Shown here piece after piece: positions 41,479 through 50,800 of a stretch of 64,000 nucleotides of DNA. Made by a program: the position numbers and the translations under genes. Within the stretch, counting starts at the first letter, position 1; every line of letters begins with the position of its first letter. The notes beneath the pieces were generated by a model. The model saw only the letters and a list, made by a program, of their open reading frames with translations. It did not search any database and was not told the DNA's origin. Source of the DNA: Thermodesulfobacteriota bacterium (lineage in GTDB: Bacteria; Desulfobacterota; Desulfobacteria; Desulfobacterales; Desulfosudaceae). The stretch spans positions 47,554-111,553 of the forward strand of contig JBFMDX010000016.1 in NCBI GenBank assembly GCA_040753795.1, given 5' to 3'.

Positions 41479-43299
41479 ATGATGGCTGATGAGGTAAGAT
41501 CCCGTAGTGAAATTGACGGCCGGCTGAAATCATTTTTGCCGCTGATCACCATCCTGTTGATGACGCTCGCTGTATACGGCTGCCTGTCCGGTTTTGATTT
41601 TGTCACGGTGGATGATCCGCTGTATGTGGTCAACAATGAGCGGGTACGGTCCGGTTTCAGCCCGGGTAATGTCGCCTGGGCGTTTCAGACCATGGAGGCG
41701 GAGTTCTGGCATCCCCTGACCTGGCTTTCCTTCATGCTGGACACGGAAATATACGGAACCGGTCCGCGTGGTTATCATCTGACCAACCTGCTGCTTCACC
41801 TGATTAACAGCGCCCTGCTGTTCATTTTCTGCCGTCGCTGCCTGGGCGGACTGTGGGAGAGCTGGCTGGTGGCGGGGCTCTTTGCGCTTCATCCCCTGCA
41901 TGTGGAGCCGGTCGCCTGGGTTTCGGGGAGGAAGGAGATCCTGTGCGCCTGTTTCTGGCTTTTGGCCCTGCTGGCCTATGAGCGACACGTCAGGCGTCCC
42001 GGATGGCGGCGGTTTATTCCGGTCATGGTTTTTTTTGTACTGGGGATGATGGCCAAACCCATGATTGTCACCCTGCCTTTTCTTCTCCTCCTTCTGGATT
42101 ACTGGCCGTATCGCCGTGACCGGAACGGGGGGCCGGTGACAGGGTGGATCAAGAGCCCCTGGCGGCGCTGGCGCCCGCTGGTGGCGGAGAAGATCCCGCT
42201 GTTTCTGTTTGCCGCGGCGGGGATGGCCGTCGCCATGATTGCTCAACAACGGGGCGGCGGACTGGTGTCGACGATGGATCTGCCGCCGGCATCCCGTGCT
42301 TTCCAGGTGCTGGCGGCTTATGCCGTCTATCTGAAGAAAAGCGTCTGGCCGGCGCCCATGGCTGTTTTTTATCCTCAGCCGGCCTTTACCGGCTGCGGGA
42401 TGGCGGCCGCCGCCACCGGGATTCTGCTGGCCGTCACCGTCATGATCGTCCGGATCGGTCGGCACCGGCGTTACCTGTTCACCGGCTGGTTCTGGTTTCT
42501 GGGCACCCTGGTTCCGGTCATCGGCATTGTCAAGGTGGGGGATTTTTTTATCGCCGACCGATACATGTACATGCCCCTGGCGGGGATTTTGATAGTGATC
42601 GTTTTCAGCCTGAAAGCCATGATAGACAAGCTGGTTCGCCGACGGACATGGCTGACCATCGTCCCGGTTTTGCTGGCCGGCATTTACGCGCCCCTGACAT
42701 GGGCACAGGTTCAGACCTGGCGTGACAGCGAGACGCTGTACCGGCACGCGCTGGCGGTGACCGGGGATAATTTCCTGGCTCATCACGCCCTGGGGCATAC
42801 CCTGGCCATGCGGAACGATATGACCGGGGCCATCGATCATTTTTACCGGGCGGCGGTTACCCGGCCGGACAAGGCGCCCCTGTGGGTTTCGCTGGGCAAG
42901 GCGCTGGTGCTTGATGACCAGTGGCAACCGGCGGAGCAGGCGTTCTGGCGGGCCGCCCGACTGGCGCCGGATCGCCCTGCCGTATGGTTTTATCTGGGTT
43001 GCGTCCGGATCGTTCAACAGGATTCGCGGATGGCGCTGAATTTCCTGGCTGACAGCCTGGTAATGGCACGGGAGCAAAATCCCCTGGCCGGTCCGGTATA
43101 CGCGAAGCTCATGGACTTTTATGAAAATGGCTTATACTATGACGAACAGGGACAGTGGCCGCTGGCCGGGTCATATTATCTCAAGGCCCTGGCGCTGGCC
43201 TGCGGAGATCTGTCCCGGCGGGGGATAACCCGTCTGGTTGTCGATGGTTATGACCAATGGCTGAAGGGCGTTACGGGTATTCAGGAGGGCGCTGATTGA
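41479..43299 (+). CDS. Second TMTC-like GT-C membrane protein with TPR repeats
   Basis: The ATG at 41479 was chosen over a TTG at the end of the VKOR gene. It encodes 606 residues. The first loop (FDFVTVDDPLYVVNNERV) has the DD motif, followed by FWHPLTWLSFMLDTEIYGTG, HLTNLLLHLINSALLF and FALHPLHVEPVAWVSGRKE, all hallmark stretches of bacterial TMTC-like proteins. About ten helices precede a TPR tail from about residue 430 (ALGHTLAMRNDMTGAIDHFY and following). It is a paralogue in type of the 38145 protein. The GT9 gene downstream starts on its stop. Confidence 0.85.
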   Translation: MMADEVRSRSEIDGRLKSFLPLITILLMTLAVYGCLSGFDFVTVDDPLYVVNNERVRSGFSPGNVAWAFQTMEAEFWHPLTWLSFMLDTEIYGTGPRGYHLTNLLLHLINSALLFIFCRRCLGGLWESWLVAGLFALHPLHVEPVAWVSGRKEILCACFWLLALLAYERHVRRPGWRRFIPVMVFFVLGMMAKPMIVTLPFLLLLLDYWPYRRDRNGGPVTGWIKSPWRRWRPLVAEKIPLFLFAAAGMAVAMIAQQRGGGLVSTMDLPPASRAFQVLAAYAVYLKKSVWPAPMAVFYPQPAFTGCGMAAAATGILLAVTVMIVRIGRHRRYLFTGWFWFLGTLVPVIGIVKVGDFFIADRYMYMPLAGILIVIVFSLKAMIDKLVRRRTWLTIVPVLLAGIYAPLTWAQVQTWRDSETLYRHALAVTGDNFLAHHALGHTLAMRNDMTGAIDHFYRAAVTRPDKAPLWVSLGKALVLDDQWQPAEQAFWRAARLAPDRPAVWFYLGCVRIVQQDSRMALNFLADSLVMAREQNPLAGPVYAKLMDFYENGLYYDEQGQWPLAGSYYLKALALACGDLSRRGITRLVVDGYDQWLKGVTGIQEGAD

Positions 43300-44543
43300 A
43301 GGTATCCACCCAGCGAATGATCGACCGCGCCGTCGGACCGGCGGCATGCCGGATACTGTCCCTGATGGCACGGATTCGTGGGGCGGAAACCGTCGCGTTG
43401 CCGGTCAAACGGATACTGCTGATTCTGCTGTCGGAAATGGGCAGTCTGACCATGACCTGGCCCATGATCCGGCGTCTGCGGGAAAAGTACCCGCAGGCCG
43501 CACTGGATATCCTGACCTTCAGCCGCAACGTGGAAATTATCGATCTCATCGGCCTGACGGGCCGTGACCACATCATCGCCATCAATGACCGGACGTTGGC
43601 CGGGATTGCGGCCGACAGCGTCAAGTACCTTGCCCGCATGAGACGGAACCGTCCGGAGCTCGTCATTGACTGCGAACTGTTTTCAAGGATCAGCAGTATT
43701 TATTCTTTCTTTTCCGGCGCGCCTGTTCGTGTCGGGTTTCACCGTCACACCCAGGAAGGGCTTTACCGGGGCAATTTTATCAACCGGCCGGTACTGTATA
43801 ACCCCTACCTGCATATTTCCCGGCAGTTTGTCCATTTGGCGGAAGCCGTGGACGCGGCTGAAACGCCCCGATGCAAAATTCCCGTGCCCGACGAGATGCC
43901 GGCACTGCCCGACGTCGTCGTCTCCGGGGAGGAACGGGCGGCGATCATCGGCCGTATCCGGGAAAAGTTTCCCGAGGTAGAGGCGGCCGGCCGGCCGATG
44001 GTCGTTCTCCATCCCGGCGGCGGGTTGCTGGCCATCCGGGCCTGGCCGCCGGAATACTACAGTCGGGTGGCCGAGTCCCTGGCAAAGTCCGGCTTCCTGG
44101 TTGCCGTCACCGGACCTCCCGAGGACGGGCCTCTGGCGCGGCGGATCGTCGGCTGCTGTCCCCGGGGAGCGGCCATGGACCTGACGGGTTTTACACGGTC
44201 TCTCCGGGAGCTGTTGACCGTATTCAGCCTGTCGGAGCTGCTGATCACCAATGACGGCGGGCCGGGCCATTTCGCCGGCCTGATTTCCCTGCCGAGTATT
44301 ATCCTCTATGGCCCGGAGACGCCGGTTCTATACGGCTCTTTAAACCGGAACGCCGTCAACCTCTTTGCCGGATGGGCCTGCTCCCCCTGTCTGACGGCCT
44401 ATAATCACCGCAACTCTCCCTGTGACGGCAATAACCGCTGCCTGCGGGCCATTTCCCCGGAAACGGTCCTGGGGAAAGCCATGACGATTCTGGAGGACAA
44501 ATCCGAAAAGGGCAAAGCCGTCGTTACCGGAGAAGGCGAATGA
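43296..44543 (+). CDS. Family 9 glycosyltransferase (heptosyltransferase-like)
   Basis: This gene encodes 415 residues from a TTG that overlaps the previous stop, with GGAGGGCG upstream; an ATG at 43317 is an alternative. Landmarks are KRILLILLSEMGSLTMTWPM, KYPQAALDILT, PELVIDCELFSRISSIYSFF, VVLHPGGGLLAIRAWPPEYY and LLITNDGGPGHFAGLISLPS, plus ETPVLYGS. This is the ADP-heptose:LPS heptosyltransferase superfamily. Several Cys near the end (CSPCLTAYNHRNSPCDGNNRC) are also typical. It probably builds LPS core or a similar glycan. Confidence 0.88.
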   Translation: MKVSTQRMIDRAVGPAACRILSLMARIRGAETVALPVKRILLILLSEMGSLTMTWPMIRRLREKYPQAALDILTFSRNVEIIDLIGLTGRDHIIAINDRTLAGIAADSVKYLARMRRNRPELVIDCELFSRISSIYSFFSGAPVRVGFHRHTQEGLYRGNFINRPVLYNPYLHISRQFVHLAEAVDAAETPRCKIPVPDEMPALPDVVVSGEERAAIIGRIREKFPEVEAAGRPMVVLHPGGGLLAIRAWPPEYYSRVAESLAKSGFLVAVTGPPEDGPLARRIVGCCPRGAAMDLTGFTRSLRELLTVFSLSELLITNDGGPGHFAGLISLPSIILYGPETPVLYGSLNRNAVNLFAGWACSPCLTAYNHRNSPCDGNNRCLRAISPETVLGKAMTILEDKSEKGKAVVTGEGE

Positions 44544-46297
44544 AGAAGGGGATGGACAATTCCTTGGAACAAGGCCTGAAGGCGATGGCGCCCCGTATCA
44601 CATTCTTTTTGGTGACCGTCGGCCTGACGGCAGCGGCGGGGATGATTCCGCCGCGCTCCTGGGTGCTGCCGGTATTCAACCACGGCGGGTACTATTTTAT
44701 TCTGACCGCGTTTGTCATCTGGGTGATGCTGATCATCCGGGAAACCAGCGGCCGCATCGGCGCCCTGTGCCGGGCATATTACCCGGGCTTTATCCTTTCC
44801 CTGGGAATCATGGCGCTGGCGTTTCACCTGACGCCGCCTCAGTTCAAAATTCTCTCGGACGAAACCAATCTGGTCGGCGTTTCCATGGCCATGCACGAGG
44901 ACAAAACCGTATCCCTGCCTCACCAGGGCCTGGGCATCGATTACTCGGATTATGATTATACCGGCAGTATCGATCAGCGGCCCCTGGGGTTCCCTTTCTT
45001 TATTTCCCTGTGCCACGGGTTCCTGGGGTACAGCCCGTATAACGGGTTTGTGGTGAACTTCGCGGCCGGTGTTCTGACTCTGGTCCTGATTTATGTCATG
45101 CTGACCATGGCGTTTTCATCCTTTTACGGCATCCTGGGCATATTCCTGACGGTCGCCTGCCCGGTTTTTATTTTCTGGGCCACTTCCGGCGGTTTTGAAA
45201 CCCTCAACCTGTTTTTCGTGGTGTTCGTCTTGTTCTCATTGTACCGGTTCATGCGGTCCCGGCGGGTCGACCGGGCCGAACTCCTGTTTCTGTCCCTGGT
45301 GCTGCTGGCCCATTGCCGTTACGAATCAGCGATTTTTATCGCGGGACTGCTGGTGCTGGCGCCATATTTTATTGACCGGCAAACGATCGGTCAATACCGC
45401 CTGCCGACCCTGCTCTGTCCGGTGCTGCTGCTGCCGCTGATCTGGCAGCGGCGCCTGTGCTTTTTCAGCCCGGGAGTTCAATCCGGTGACGCACGGCTGA
45501 TGCCGGACTCGCTCTTCGGTCTCGGCAACCTGGCGGATCATTTTGGTTCCAATTTTTTTGTCCTTTTCGGGCTGGATGCCGGTTACGGTTTTGTGCCGGC
45601 GGTGTTTATCCTGGCAGCGGCCGGCATTTACAGCATCGTTAAAAGGATGATTCAGACGGATGACCGCCTGGCCGGCGGCCCGGCCCGGTCCGTCATTGTC
45701 TACGCCCTGGTTTGCGGGATTTCCCTGTTCCTCCTGTATGCCGCCTTCTACTGGGGGGATTTCACCACGGCCGTGGACAACCGCCTGGCCATGGTCTTTC
45801 TGCCGTTTCTGGTAATACCCGCGGTGTATGCCGTCTACCGTCTGTCGCGTCAGACGGATTCGTCCTGGCGGGGGGCCATTATTCTCCTGGTAATCGTCCA
45901 GGTCGTTTATTACTGGCCCGTGGCCGAAAAACAGACCCTGGTTCAGGGCAAGGCCTTAACCTATGAGTATAAGCGGGTCCTGGATTACCTTGAGCGCAGT
46001 TATCAGCTGGACAGGGAAAAGCTGCTGATCATATCCGACCGCACCAACCTCTATACCATCCACCGTCTGGGGTCGGTCGATTTCAACTTTGCCAATGGAC
46101 AGGTTCCGCTGCTGCGTTTTCTAAAACAGATTTATTTTGACCATATTCTGGTGCTGCAGCGTCCTGACGTCCATACCCGGGAGGTGCGTTCGGACCAGTC
46201 TCTGCTGATAGATTATCGCCTGCGGCCATTGGCGGAAATTCCGGTGGGACCCGACTATTTCGTGCGTGTCTCAGAAGCGGATATGCCCGCGCCATGA
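44540..46297 (+). CDS. Polytopic GT-C-like membrane glycosyltransferase (PMT/ArnT-like)
   Basis: This gene encodes 585 residues and overlaps the GT9 stop by 4 bases. About eleven helices lie between residues 15 and 470, then a soluble tail. The first periplasmic loop has acidic residues (KILSDETNLVGVSM), and RPLGFPFFISLCHGFLGYSP follows as in ArnT/PMT-type enzymes. It probably uses a polyprenyl-phosphate sugar. It ends the six-gene run that began after pilA. Confidence 0.72.
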   Translation: MKKGMDNSLEQGLKAMAPRITFFLVTVGLTAAAGMIPPRSWVLPVFNHGGYYFILTAFVIWVMLIIRETSGRIGALCRAYYPGFILSLGIMALAFHLTPPQFKILSDETNLVGVSMAMHEDKTVSLPHQGLGIDYSDYDYTGSIDQRPLGFPFFISLCHGFLGYSPYNGFVVNFAAGVLTLVLIYVMLTMAFSSFYGILGIFLTVACPVFIFWATSGGFETLNLFFVVFVLFSLYRFMRSRRVDRAELLFLSLVLLAHCRYESAIFIAGLLVLAPYFIDRQTIGQYRLPTLLCPVLLLPLIWQRRLCFFSPGVQSGDARLMPDSLFGLGNLADHFGSNFFVLFGLDAGYGFVPAVFILAAAGIYSIVKRMIQTDDRLAGGPARSVIVYALVCGISLFLLYAAFYWGDFTTAVDNRLAMVFLPFLVIPAVYAVYRLSRQTDSSWRGAIILLVIVQVVYYWPVAEKQTLVQGKALTYEYKRVLDYLERSYQLDREKLLIISDRTNLYTIHRLGSVDFNFANGQVPLLRFLKQIYFDHILVLQRPDVHTREVRSDQSLLIDYRLRPLAEIPVGPDYFVRVSEADMPAP

Positions 46298-46355
46298 CGG
46301 TTTTGACATTTGCCCCGGTTCTTTCTACTATTTCCGCATCGGTAGTGAACCGTCA
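46295..46355 (+). promoter_or_regulatory. Sigma-70 promoter of dgt inside an inverted repeat
   Basis: TTGACA (46303-46308), 17-base spacer, TACTAT (46326-46331), about 45 bases before the dgt ATG. The arms TGACGGTT (46295-46302) and AACCGTCA (46348-46355) form an 8-bp inverted repeat that brackets it, a possible operator. Confidence 0.65.
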
Positions 46356-46375
46356 CCATTGGTCTTGAGAAGCAG

Positions 46376-47542
46376 ATGCCCGCATTACTGGACAACATGA
46401 GAGAAGTGCTGAACCGGCGTGAAGGCCGGATCCTGTCGCCGGCGGCCGCCCGCAGCGCTGACGGTGTCCGCCGCCGGGAAGATCGGCTGCTGGAAAACGA
46501 CTATCGCCAGCCCTTTGCCGTGGACGTGGACCGGATTCTCCATTCTCTGGCGTATACCCGCTATATTGACAAAACCCAGGTGTTTTATCTGGTTGAAAAC
46601 GACCATATTACTCATCGGGTACTGCACGTGCAGCTGGTTTCCCGGGTGGCCCGGACCATCGGCCGCCTGCTGGAGCTGAACGAGGACCTGATCGAGGCCA
46701 TCGCCCTGGGACACGATATCGGTCACGCTCCTTTCGGTCACGAGGGCGAGATGTATCTCTCCCGGCTCTGCCGGGAGGCGGGCATCGACTGTTTTCTGCA
46801 CAATGTCCAGAGCGTTCAGTTTTTAGACCGGGTGGAACGCAAGGGCAAGGGCTGCAATCTGTGCCTGCAGACCCTGGACGGCATTCTGTGCCACGACGGT
46901 GAGGTCCATAACCGGACCCTGAAACCGGTCAGAGTCAAGACTTTTGAAGTATTTGAAGATGAGATCTTACGCAAAAAGAAGGAGCCGGACCTTCCCCTGG
47001 TGCCAATGACAATGGAGGGTTGCGTGGTCCGTTTCGCGGACACGATCAGCTATATCGGCCGGGATATCGAAGACGCCATCCGGTTGAAGCTGATCAGCCG
47101 GGAGGATCTTCCCCGGCCCTGCACCCGGCTGCTGGGGGATACCAACGGCAAGATTGTTTTCGCCCTGGTGACGGATATCATCCGGACCAGCATGAACCGC
47201 GACAGTATCGCTTTCAGCGAGGAGATATCCCAGACCCTGCAGACGCTGAAGGCCTTTAATTACGAGCGGATTTATCGGAATCCGAAAATAAAGGCCGCCT
47301 CCGACACGATCCGGCGGCTGTTTGAAATGCTTTTCGAGCGGTATTGCCGTGATATTGAAACCGGCAACAGCGCTTCCGTCATTTTTACCAGCTTTCTGCA
47401 TGACATGTCCGAAGCGTATGTGGCGTCCCATCGGACGGCGGAAATCGTCAGGGACTTCCTGGCCGGAATGACGGATCAGTATTTTATCCGTCAGTGCCCG
47501 CCGGACATACGCCCGGCCCTTGTCTGGCAGGAGCAGCCATAG
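46376..47542 (+). CDS. dgt: dGTPase-type deoxynucleoside triphosphohydrolase (HD domain)
   Basis: This gene encodes 388 residues. The N-terminus (RRREDRLLENDYRQPFAVDVDRILHSLAYTRYIDKTQVF) is the dNTPase signature. Metal ligands come from THRVLHVQLVSRVARTIGR, the HD in ALGHDIGHAPFGHEGE (near residue 104) and a later Asp in VRFADTISYIGRDIEDA. It hydrolyses dNTPs to nucleoside and triphosphate, controlling dNTP pools. It has its own promoter and is apart from the glycosyltransferase run. Confidence 0.92.
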   Translation: MPALLDNMREVLNRREGRILSPAAARSADGVRRREDRLLENDYRQPFAVDVDRILHSLAYTRYIDKTQVFYLVENDHITHRVLHVQLVSRVARTIGRLLELNEDLIEAIALGHDIGHAPFGHEGEMYLSRLCREAGIDCFLHNVQSVQFLDRVERKGKGCNLCLQTLDGILCHDGEVHNRTLKPVRVKTFEVFEDEILRKKKEPDLPLVPMTMEGCVVRFADTISYIGRDIEDAIRLKLISREDLPRPCTRLLGDTNGKIVFALVTDIIRTSMNRDSIAFSEEISQTLQTLKAFNYERIYRNPKIKAASDTIRRLFEMLFERYCRDIETGNSASVIFTSFLHDMSEAYVASHRTAEIVRDFLAGMTDQYFIRQCPPDIRPALVWQEQP

Positions 47543-47736
47543 ACGGCCGGGATAATGGCCGGAGATATTTCTCTGCCGGCGGGGGAAGGGGGGGGCGGTA
47601 AAAAAAGGTTGATGGTTTTTAAAAAAGTGAATATTGTCGGTTCAACAGTTGCATAAAAACCGGACAGGTATCGGACGCAACAGGATGCTTGCCGCCTGCC
47701 GCCGGGACAACGAATTTGTGTGGGAGAGATGGGGCT

Positions 47737-48102
47737 ATGAAAAAGGTAAAAATTATCGTCTTGCTGATCGTCGTGGGGCTGATCGGTTTGATCGGTTTCC
47801 AGAATCGGGAAGTTGTTCTGGATGCCCAACAATTCGGCATTAATCTGTTATTCTATTCCTACCAGTCCCCTGAAATCCCTAATTTCGCCCTGCTCATCGC
47901 TTTTTTCCTGGCTGGTCTGCTGCTGGCCTATTTTTCCAGCCTGAAGGGACGGTTCCAGTCCGGACGGACCATAAAGGAACTGACCGGGCAGCTGGATGAC
48001 TGCCGTGAAAAGATCGCCGTCCTGGAGAAAGATCGGGGGGGCCTCAAAGCCGTTCCCAACACCCCCGAGGTTGTGGAGACCGGCCCCGACGCCGGCGCCT
48101 GA
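47737..48102 (+). CDS. LapA domain membrane protein
   Basis: This gene encodes 121 residues from the ATG at 47737. Two hydrophobic helices (residues ~4-20, VKIIVLLIVVGLIGLIGF, and ~52-68, ALLIAFFLAGLLLAYFSS) flank FQNREVVLDAQQFG, the LapA/YciS layout. A coiled-coil tail follows (TIKELTGQLDDCREKIAVLE). LapA proteins take part in LPS assembly control with LapB in enterobacteria. LapB is not seen here. Confidence 0.8.
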   Translation: MKKVKIIVLLIVVGLIGLIGFQNREVVLDAQQFGINLLFYSYQSPEIPNFALLIAFFLAGLLLAYFSSLKGRFQSGRTIKELTGQLDDCREKIAVLEKDRGGLKAVPNTPEVVETGPDAGA

Positions 48103-48160
48103 TGGGCGGCTGGGGGCAGGGAGTATTGGCCGTAATGTTTAATCCCCGGGCGTGCAGGCG

Positions 48161-50800
48161 ATGGGCTCCGTGAACGCGACTCCCATGATGCAGCAGTACC
48201 TGTCCATCAAGGACCAGTATCCGGATGCCATTCTGTTTTACCGCATGGGCGATTTCTACGAGATGTTTTTCGAGGATGCGCAAACGGCCTCGGCCGTGCT
48301 GGAAATCACCCTGACCTCCCGCAACAAGAACGATCCCCACCCCATTCCCATGTGCGGCGTCCCCGTCAAGGCCGCGGACGGCTATATCGGCCGGCTCATC
48401 GGCAACGGATATAAAGTGGCGGTCTGCGAGCAGGTGCAGGATCCCTCAACCGCCAGGGGCCTGGTGGACCGCGAGGTTGTCCGCATTGTCACGCCCGGCA
48501 TGATCGTCGACAATGATCTGCTGGAGCGGGATGCCAATAATTACGTTCTGGCCGTTGCCCGCCGGGACCAGGTCATCGGACTGTCCGTTGTTGATATCTC
48601 CACCGGCGCCTTTCGTCTCTGTGAATCCAATGATGCCCGCGCGATCAGGGATGAATTGCTGCGGATCGGCCCCAGGGAAATTATCCTGCCTGAATCCGCC
48701 CGGGCGGATTCGTCCTGGGACGACGTGCTGTCGCTGTTTGGCGAGAAAACCCTGACCTGCCTGGCGGACGGGGAGTTCGAGTATGCTCCCGCCCGCGACC
48801 GGCTGATCCGGCAGTTTTCGACCCGCTCCCTGGAAGGCTACGGCTGTGAGGGGATGGCGGCCGGCGTCGGCGCCGCCGGCGCCCTGCTGGGCTATGTGCT
48901 GCACACCCAGAAGCAGCAGGTCGGCCAGATTACGGGAATCGAAACCTACCATCTTCACCATTATCTCCTGATTGACGACACGACCTGCCGCAATCTGGAG
49001 CTTTTCGAAAATCTGCGAAACGGCACCAGGCGGGGCACCCTGATGGAGGTGCTGGACGGCTGCGTCACCGCCATGGGCAGCCGCCTGCTGCGGCAATGGC
49101 TGTCTTATCCTCTGCTGGATCCGGAAAAGATTGTCGGCCGGCACGATGCCGTGACGGAGGCGGCCGGCAACTTCGCCGCACGTCATCAAGCCCGGGAGCA
49201 CCTCAAATCCGTTTACGACATGGAACGGCTCACCAGCAGGGCCGTTATGGGCCGGGCCAACGCCCGGGATCTGGTGGCGTTGAAACGATCGTTACAGGCG
49301 CTGCCGGATATTCTGCGGATCCTGGCGGTTTTTCACAGCCGCTTTTTTTCGCTTACGGACTGTCTGAGCGATGCTGAACAGAAACAACTGGCCGGCCTGG
49401 CCGGCCTGCTGGAAGCGGCCCTGCGGGAAGACGCGCCGCCGACCATCCAGGAAGGCGGCCTGATCCGGGAAGACTACCACCCGGAACTGCGGGAACTGAT
49501 TGCCATCAGCCGGGACAGCAAGAGCTGGCTGGCGGGCATGGAAGCCCGGGAGAAGGCGCGGACCGGCATAAATTCTCTGAAGGTGCGATACAACCGGGTT
49601 TTCGGCTATTACCTGGAGGTTCCCAGAAGTCAGACCGGTGCCGTGCCCGGGGATTACGTCCGCAAGCAAACCCTGGCCAATGCCGAGCGGTATGTTACCG
49701 ATGAACTGAAGGCGTTTGAGAGCCGGGCGTTGGGGGCCGAGGAGCAGCGGTTGGCCCTGGAGTTGTCCATATTCAATGATATCCGGCGACAGGTGGCGGA
49801 TGTCAGCCGCCTGATTTTTTCAGCCGCGGCCTTTGCCGCCCGGGTCGACGTTCTGTGCAGTCTGGCCGAGACGGCCGTCAATAATCATTATGTCCGCCCG
49901 GAAATTACCGGCGGCGGTGAGATCCATATGACCGACGGCCGCCATCCGGTAGTCGAGAAGATGCTGACCGCCGAACGGTATGTCCCCAATACCGTCCGGC
50001 TGGATGATACCGAAAACCAGCTGCTGATCATCACCGGTCCGAACATGGCGGGAAAATCGACGATCCTGCGGCAGGTGGCCCTGTGCGCTATCATGGCCCA
50101 GATGGGTTCGTTCGTGCCGGCCCGGCAGTACCGCACCGGAATTGTCGACCGGATTTTTTCAAGGGTGGGCGCCCTGGACAACCTCGCCTCCGGTCAAAGC
50201 ACCTTCATGGTGGAGATGGAGGAAACCGCCAACATCATCAACAACGCCACTCCCCGGAGCCTGATCATTATTGATGAAATCGGCCGGGGGACCAGCACCT
50301 ATGACGGCCTCAGCATTGCCTGGGCCGTGGCCGAACATCTGCACGACCTGGGCGGCAAGGGCGTCAAGACGTTGTTCGCCACCCATTACCATGAGTTGAC
50401 GGATCTGGCCGCCGTAAAGACCCGCGCCAAAAATTTCAATATCGCCGTCAAGGAATGGAACGATGATATCATTTTTTTAAGGCGGCTGGTCGAGGGCAGC
50501 ACCAACCGCAGCTATGGCATACAGGTGGCCAGGCTGGCGGGAATTCCCGCGGCAGTTATTGCCCGGGCCAAGCAGATATTGTATGATATTGAACAGGGCA
50601 AATTCGGGTTCGAGGCTTCGGCGGTTCCACAAAAGGCCAAGGCCGGCAAGGGGCCCGTGCAGCTGTCGTTTTTCGACGCCCCTGAGAATATACTGGCCCG
50701 GACGCTGGACCGTCTGGATATATCCGGGATGACGCCGCTGGAGGCCCTGAATTGCCTGAACGATTTAAAGCAGAAGGCGGAAAAACTTTTACCATCATGA
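48161..50800 (+). CDS. mutS: DNA mismatch repair protein MutS
   Basis: This gene encodes 879 residues from the ATG at 48161; a GTG three codons earlier is an alternative. The mismatch-reading motif GDFYEMF lies near residue 33, Walker A GPNMAGKSTILRQ near 626, and Walker B LIIIDEIGRGTSTYDG follows. The C-terminal HTH and YDIEQGKFGFE tail are present. It recognises mismatches as a dimer with MutL. The amidase gene starts on its stop (ATGA). Confidence 0.97.
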   Translation: MGSVNATPMMQQYLSIKDQYPDAILFYRMGDFYEMFFEDAQTASAVLEITLTSRNKNDPHPIPMCGVPVKAADGYIGRLIGNGYKVAVCEQVQDPSTARGLVDREVVRIVTPGMIVDNDLLERDANNYVLAVARRDQVIGLSVVDISTGAFRLCESNDARAIRDELLRIGPREIILPESARADSSWDDVLSLFGEKTLTCLADGEFEYAPARDRLIRQFSTRSLEGYGCEGMAAGVGAAGALLGYVLHTQKQQVGQITGIETYHLHHYLLIDDTTCRNLELFENLRNGTRRGTLMEVLDGCVTAMGSRLLRQWLSYPLLDPEKIVGRHDAVTEAAGNFAARHQAREHLKSVYDMERLTSRAVMGRANARDLVALKRSLQALPDILRILAVFHSRFFSLTDCLSDAEQKQLAGLAGLLEAALREDAPPTIQEGGLIREDYHPELRELIAISRDSKSWLAGMEAREKARTGINSLKVRYNRVFGYYLEVPRSQTGAVPGDYVRKQTLANAERYVTDELKAFESRALGAEEQRLALELSIFNDIRRQVADVSRLIFSAAAFAARVDVLCSLAETAVNNHYVRPEITGGGEIHMTDGRHPVVEKMLTAERYVPNTVRLDDTENQLLIITGPNMAGKSTILRQVALCAIMAQMGSFVPARQYRTGIVDRIFSRVGALDNLASGQSTFMVEMEETANIINNATPRSLIIIDEIGRGTSTYDGLSIAWAVAEHLHDLGGKGVKTLFATHYHELTDLAAVKTRAKNFNIAVKEWNDDIIFLRRLVEGSTNRSYGIQVARLAGIPAAVIARAKQILYDIEQGKFGFEASAVPQKAKAGKGPVQLSFFDAPENILARTLDRLDISGMTPLEALNCLNDLKQKAEKLLPS

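Noticed and set aside
41530..43077. 515-codon minus-strand frame opposite the second TMTC-like gene
   Set aside because: High-GC antisense shadow with Gln/Arg/Pro-rich low-complexity content; the plus-strand gene has clear family motifs.
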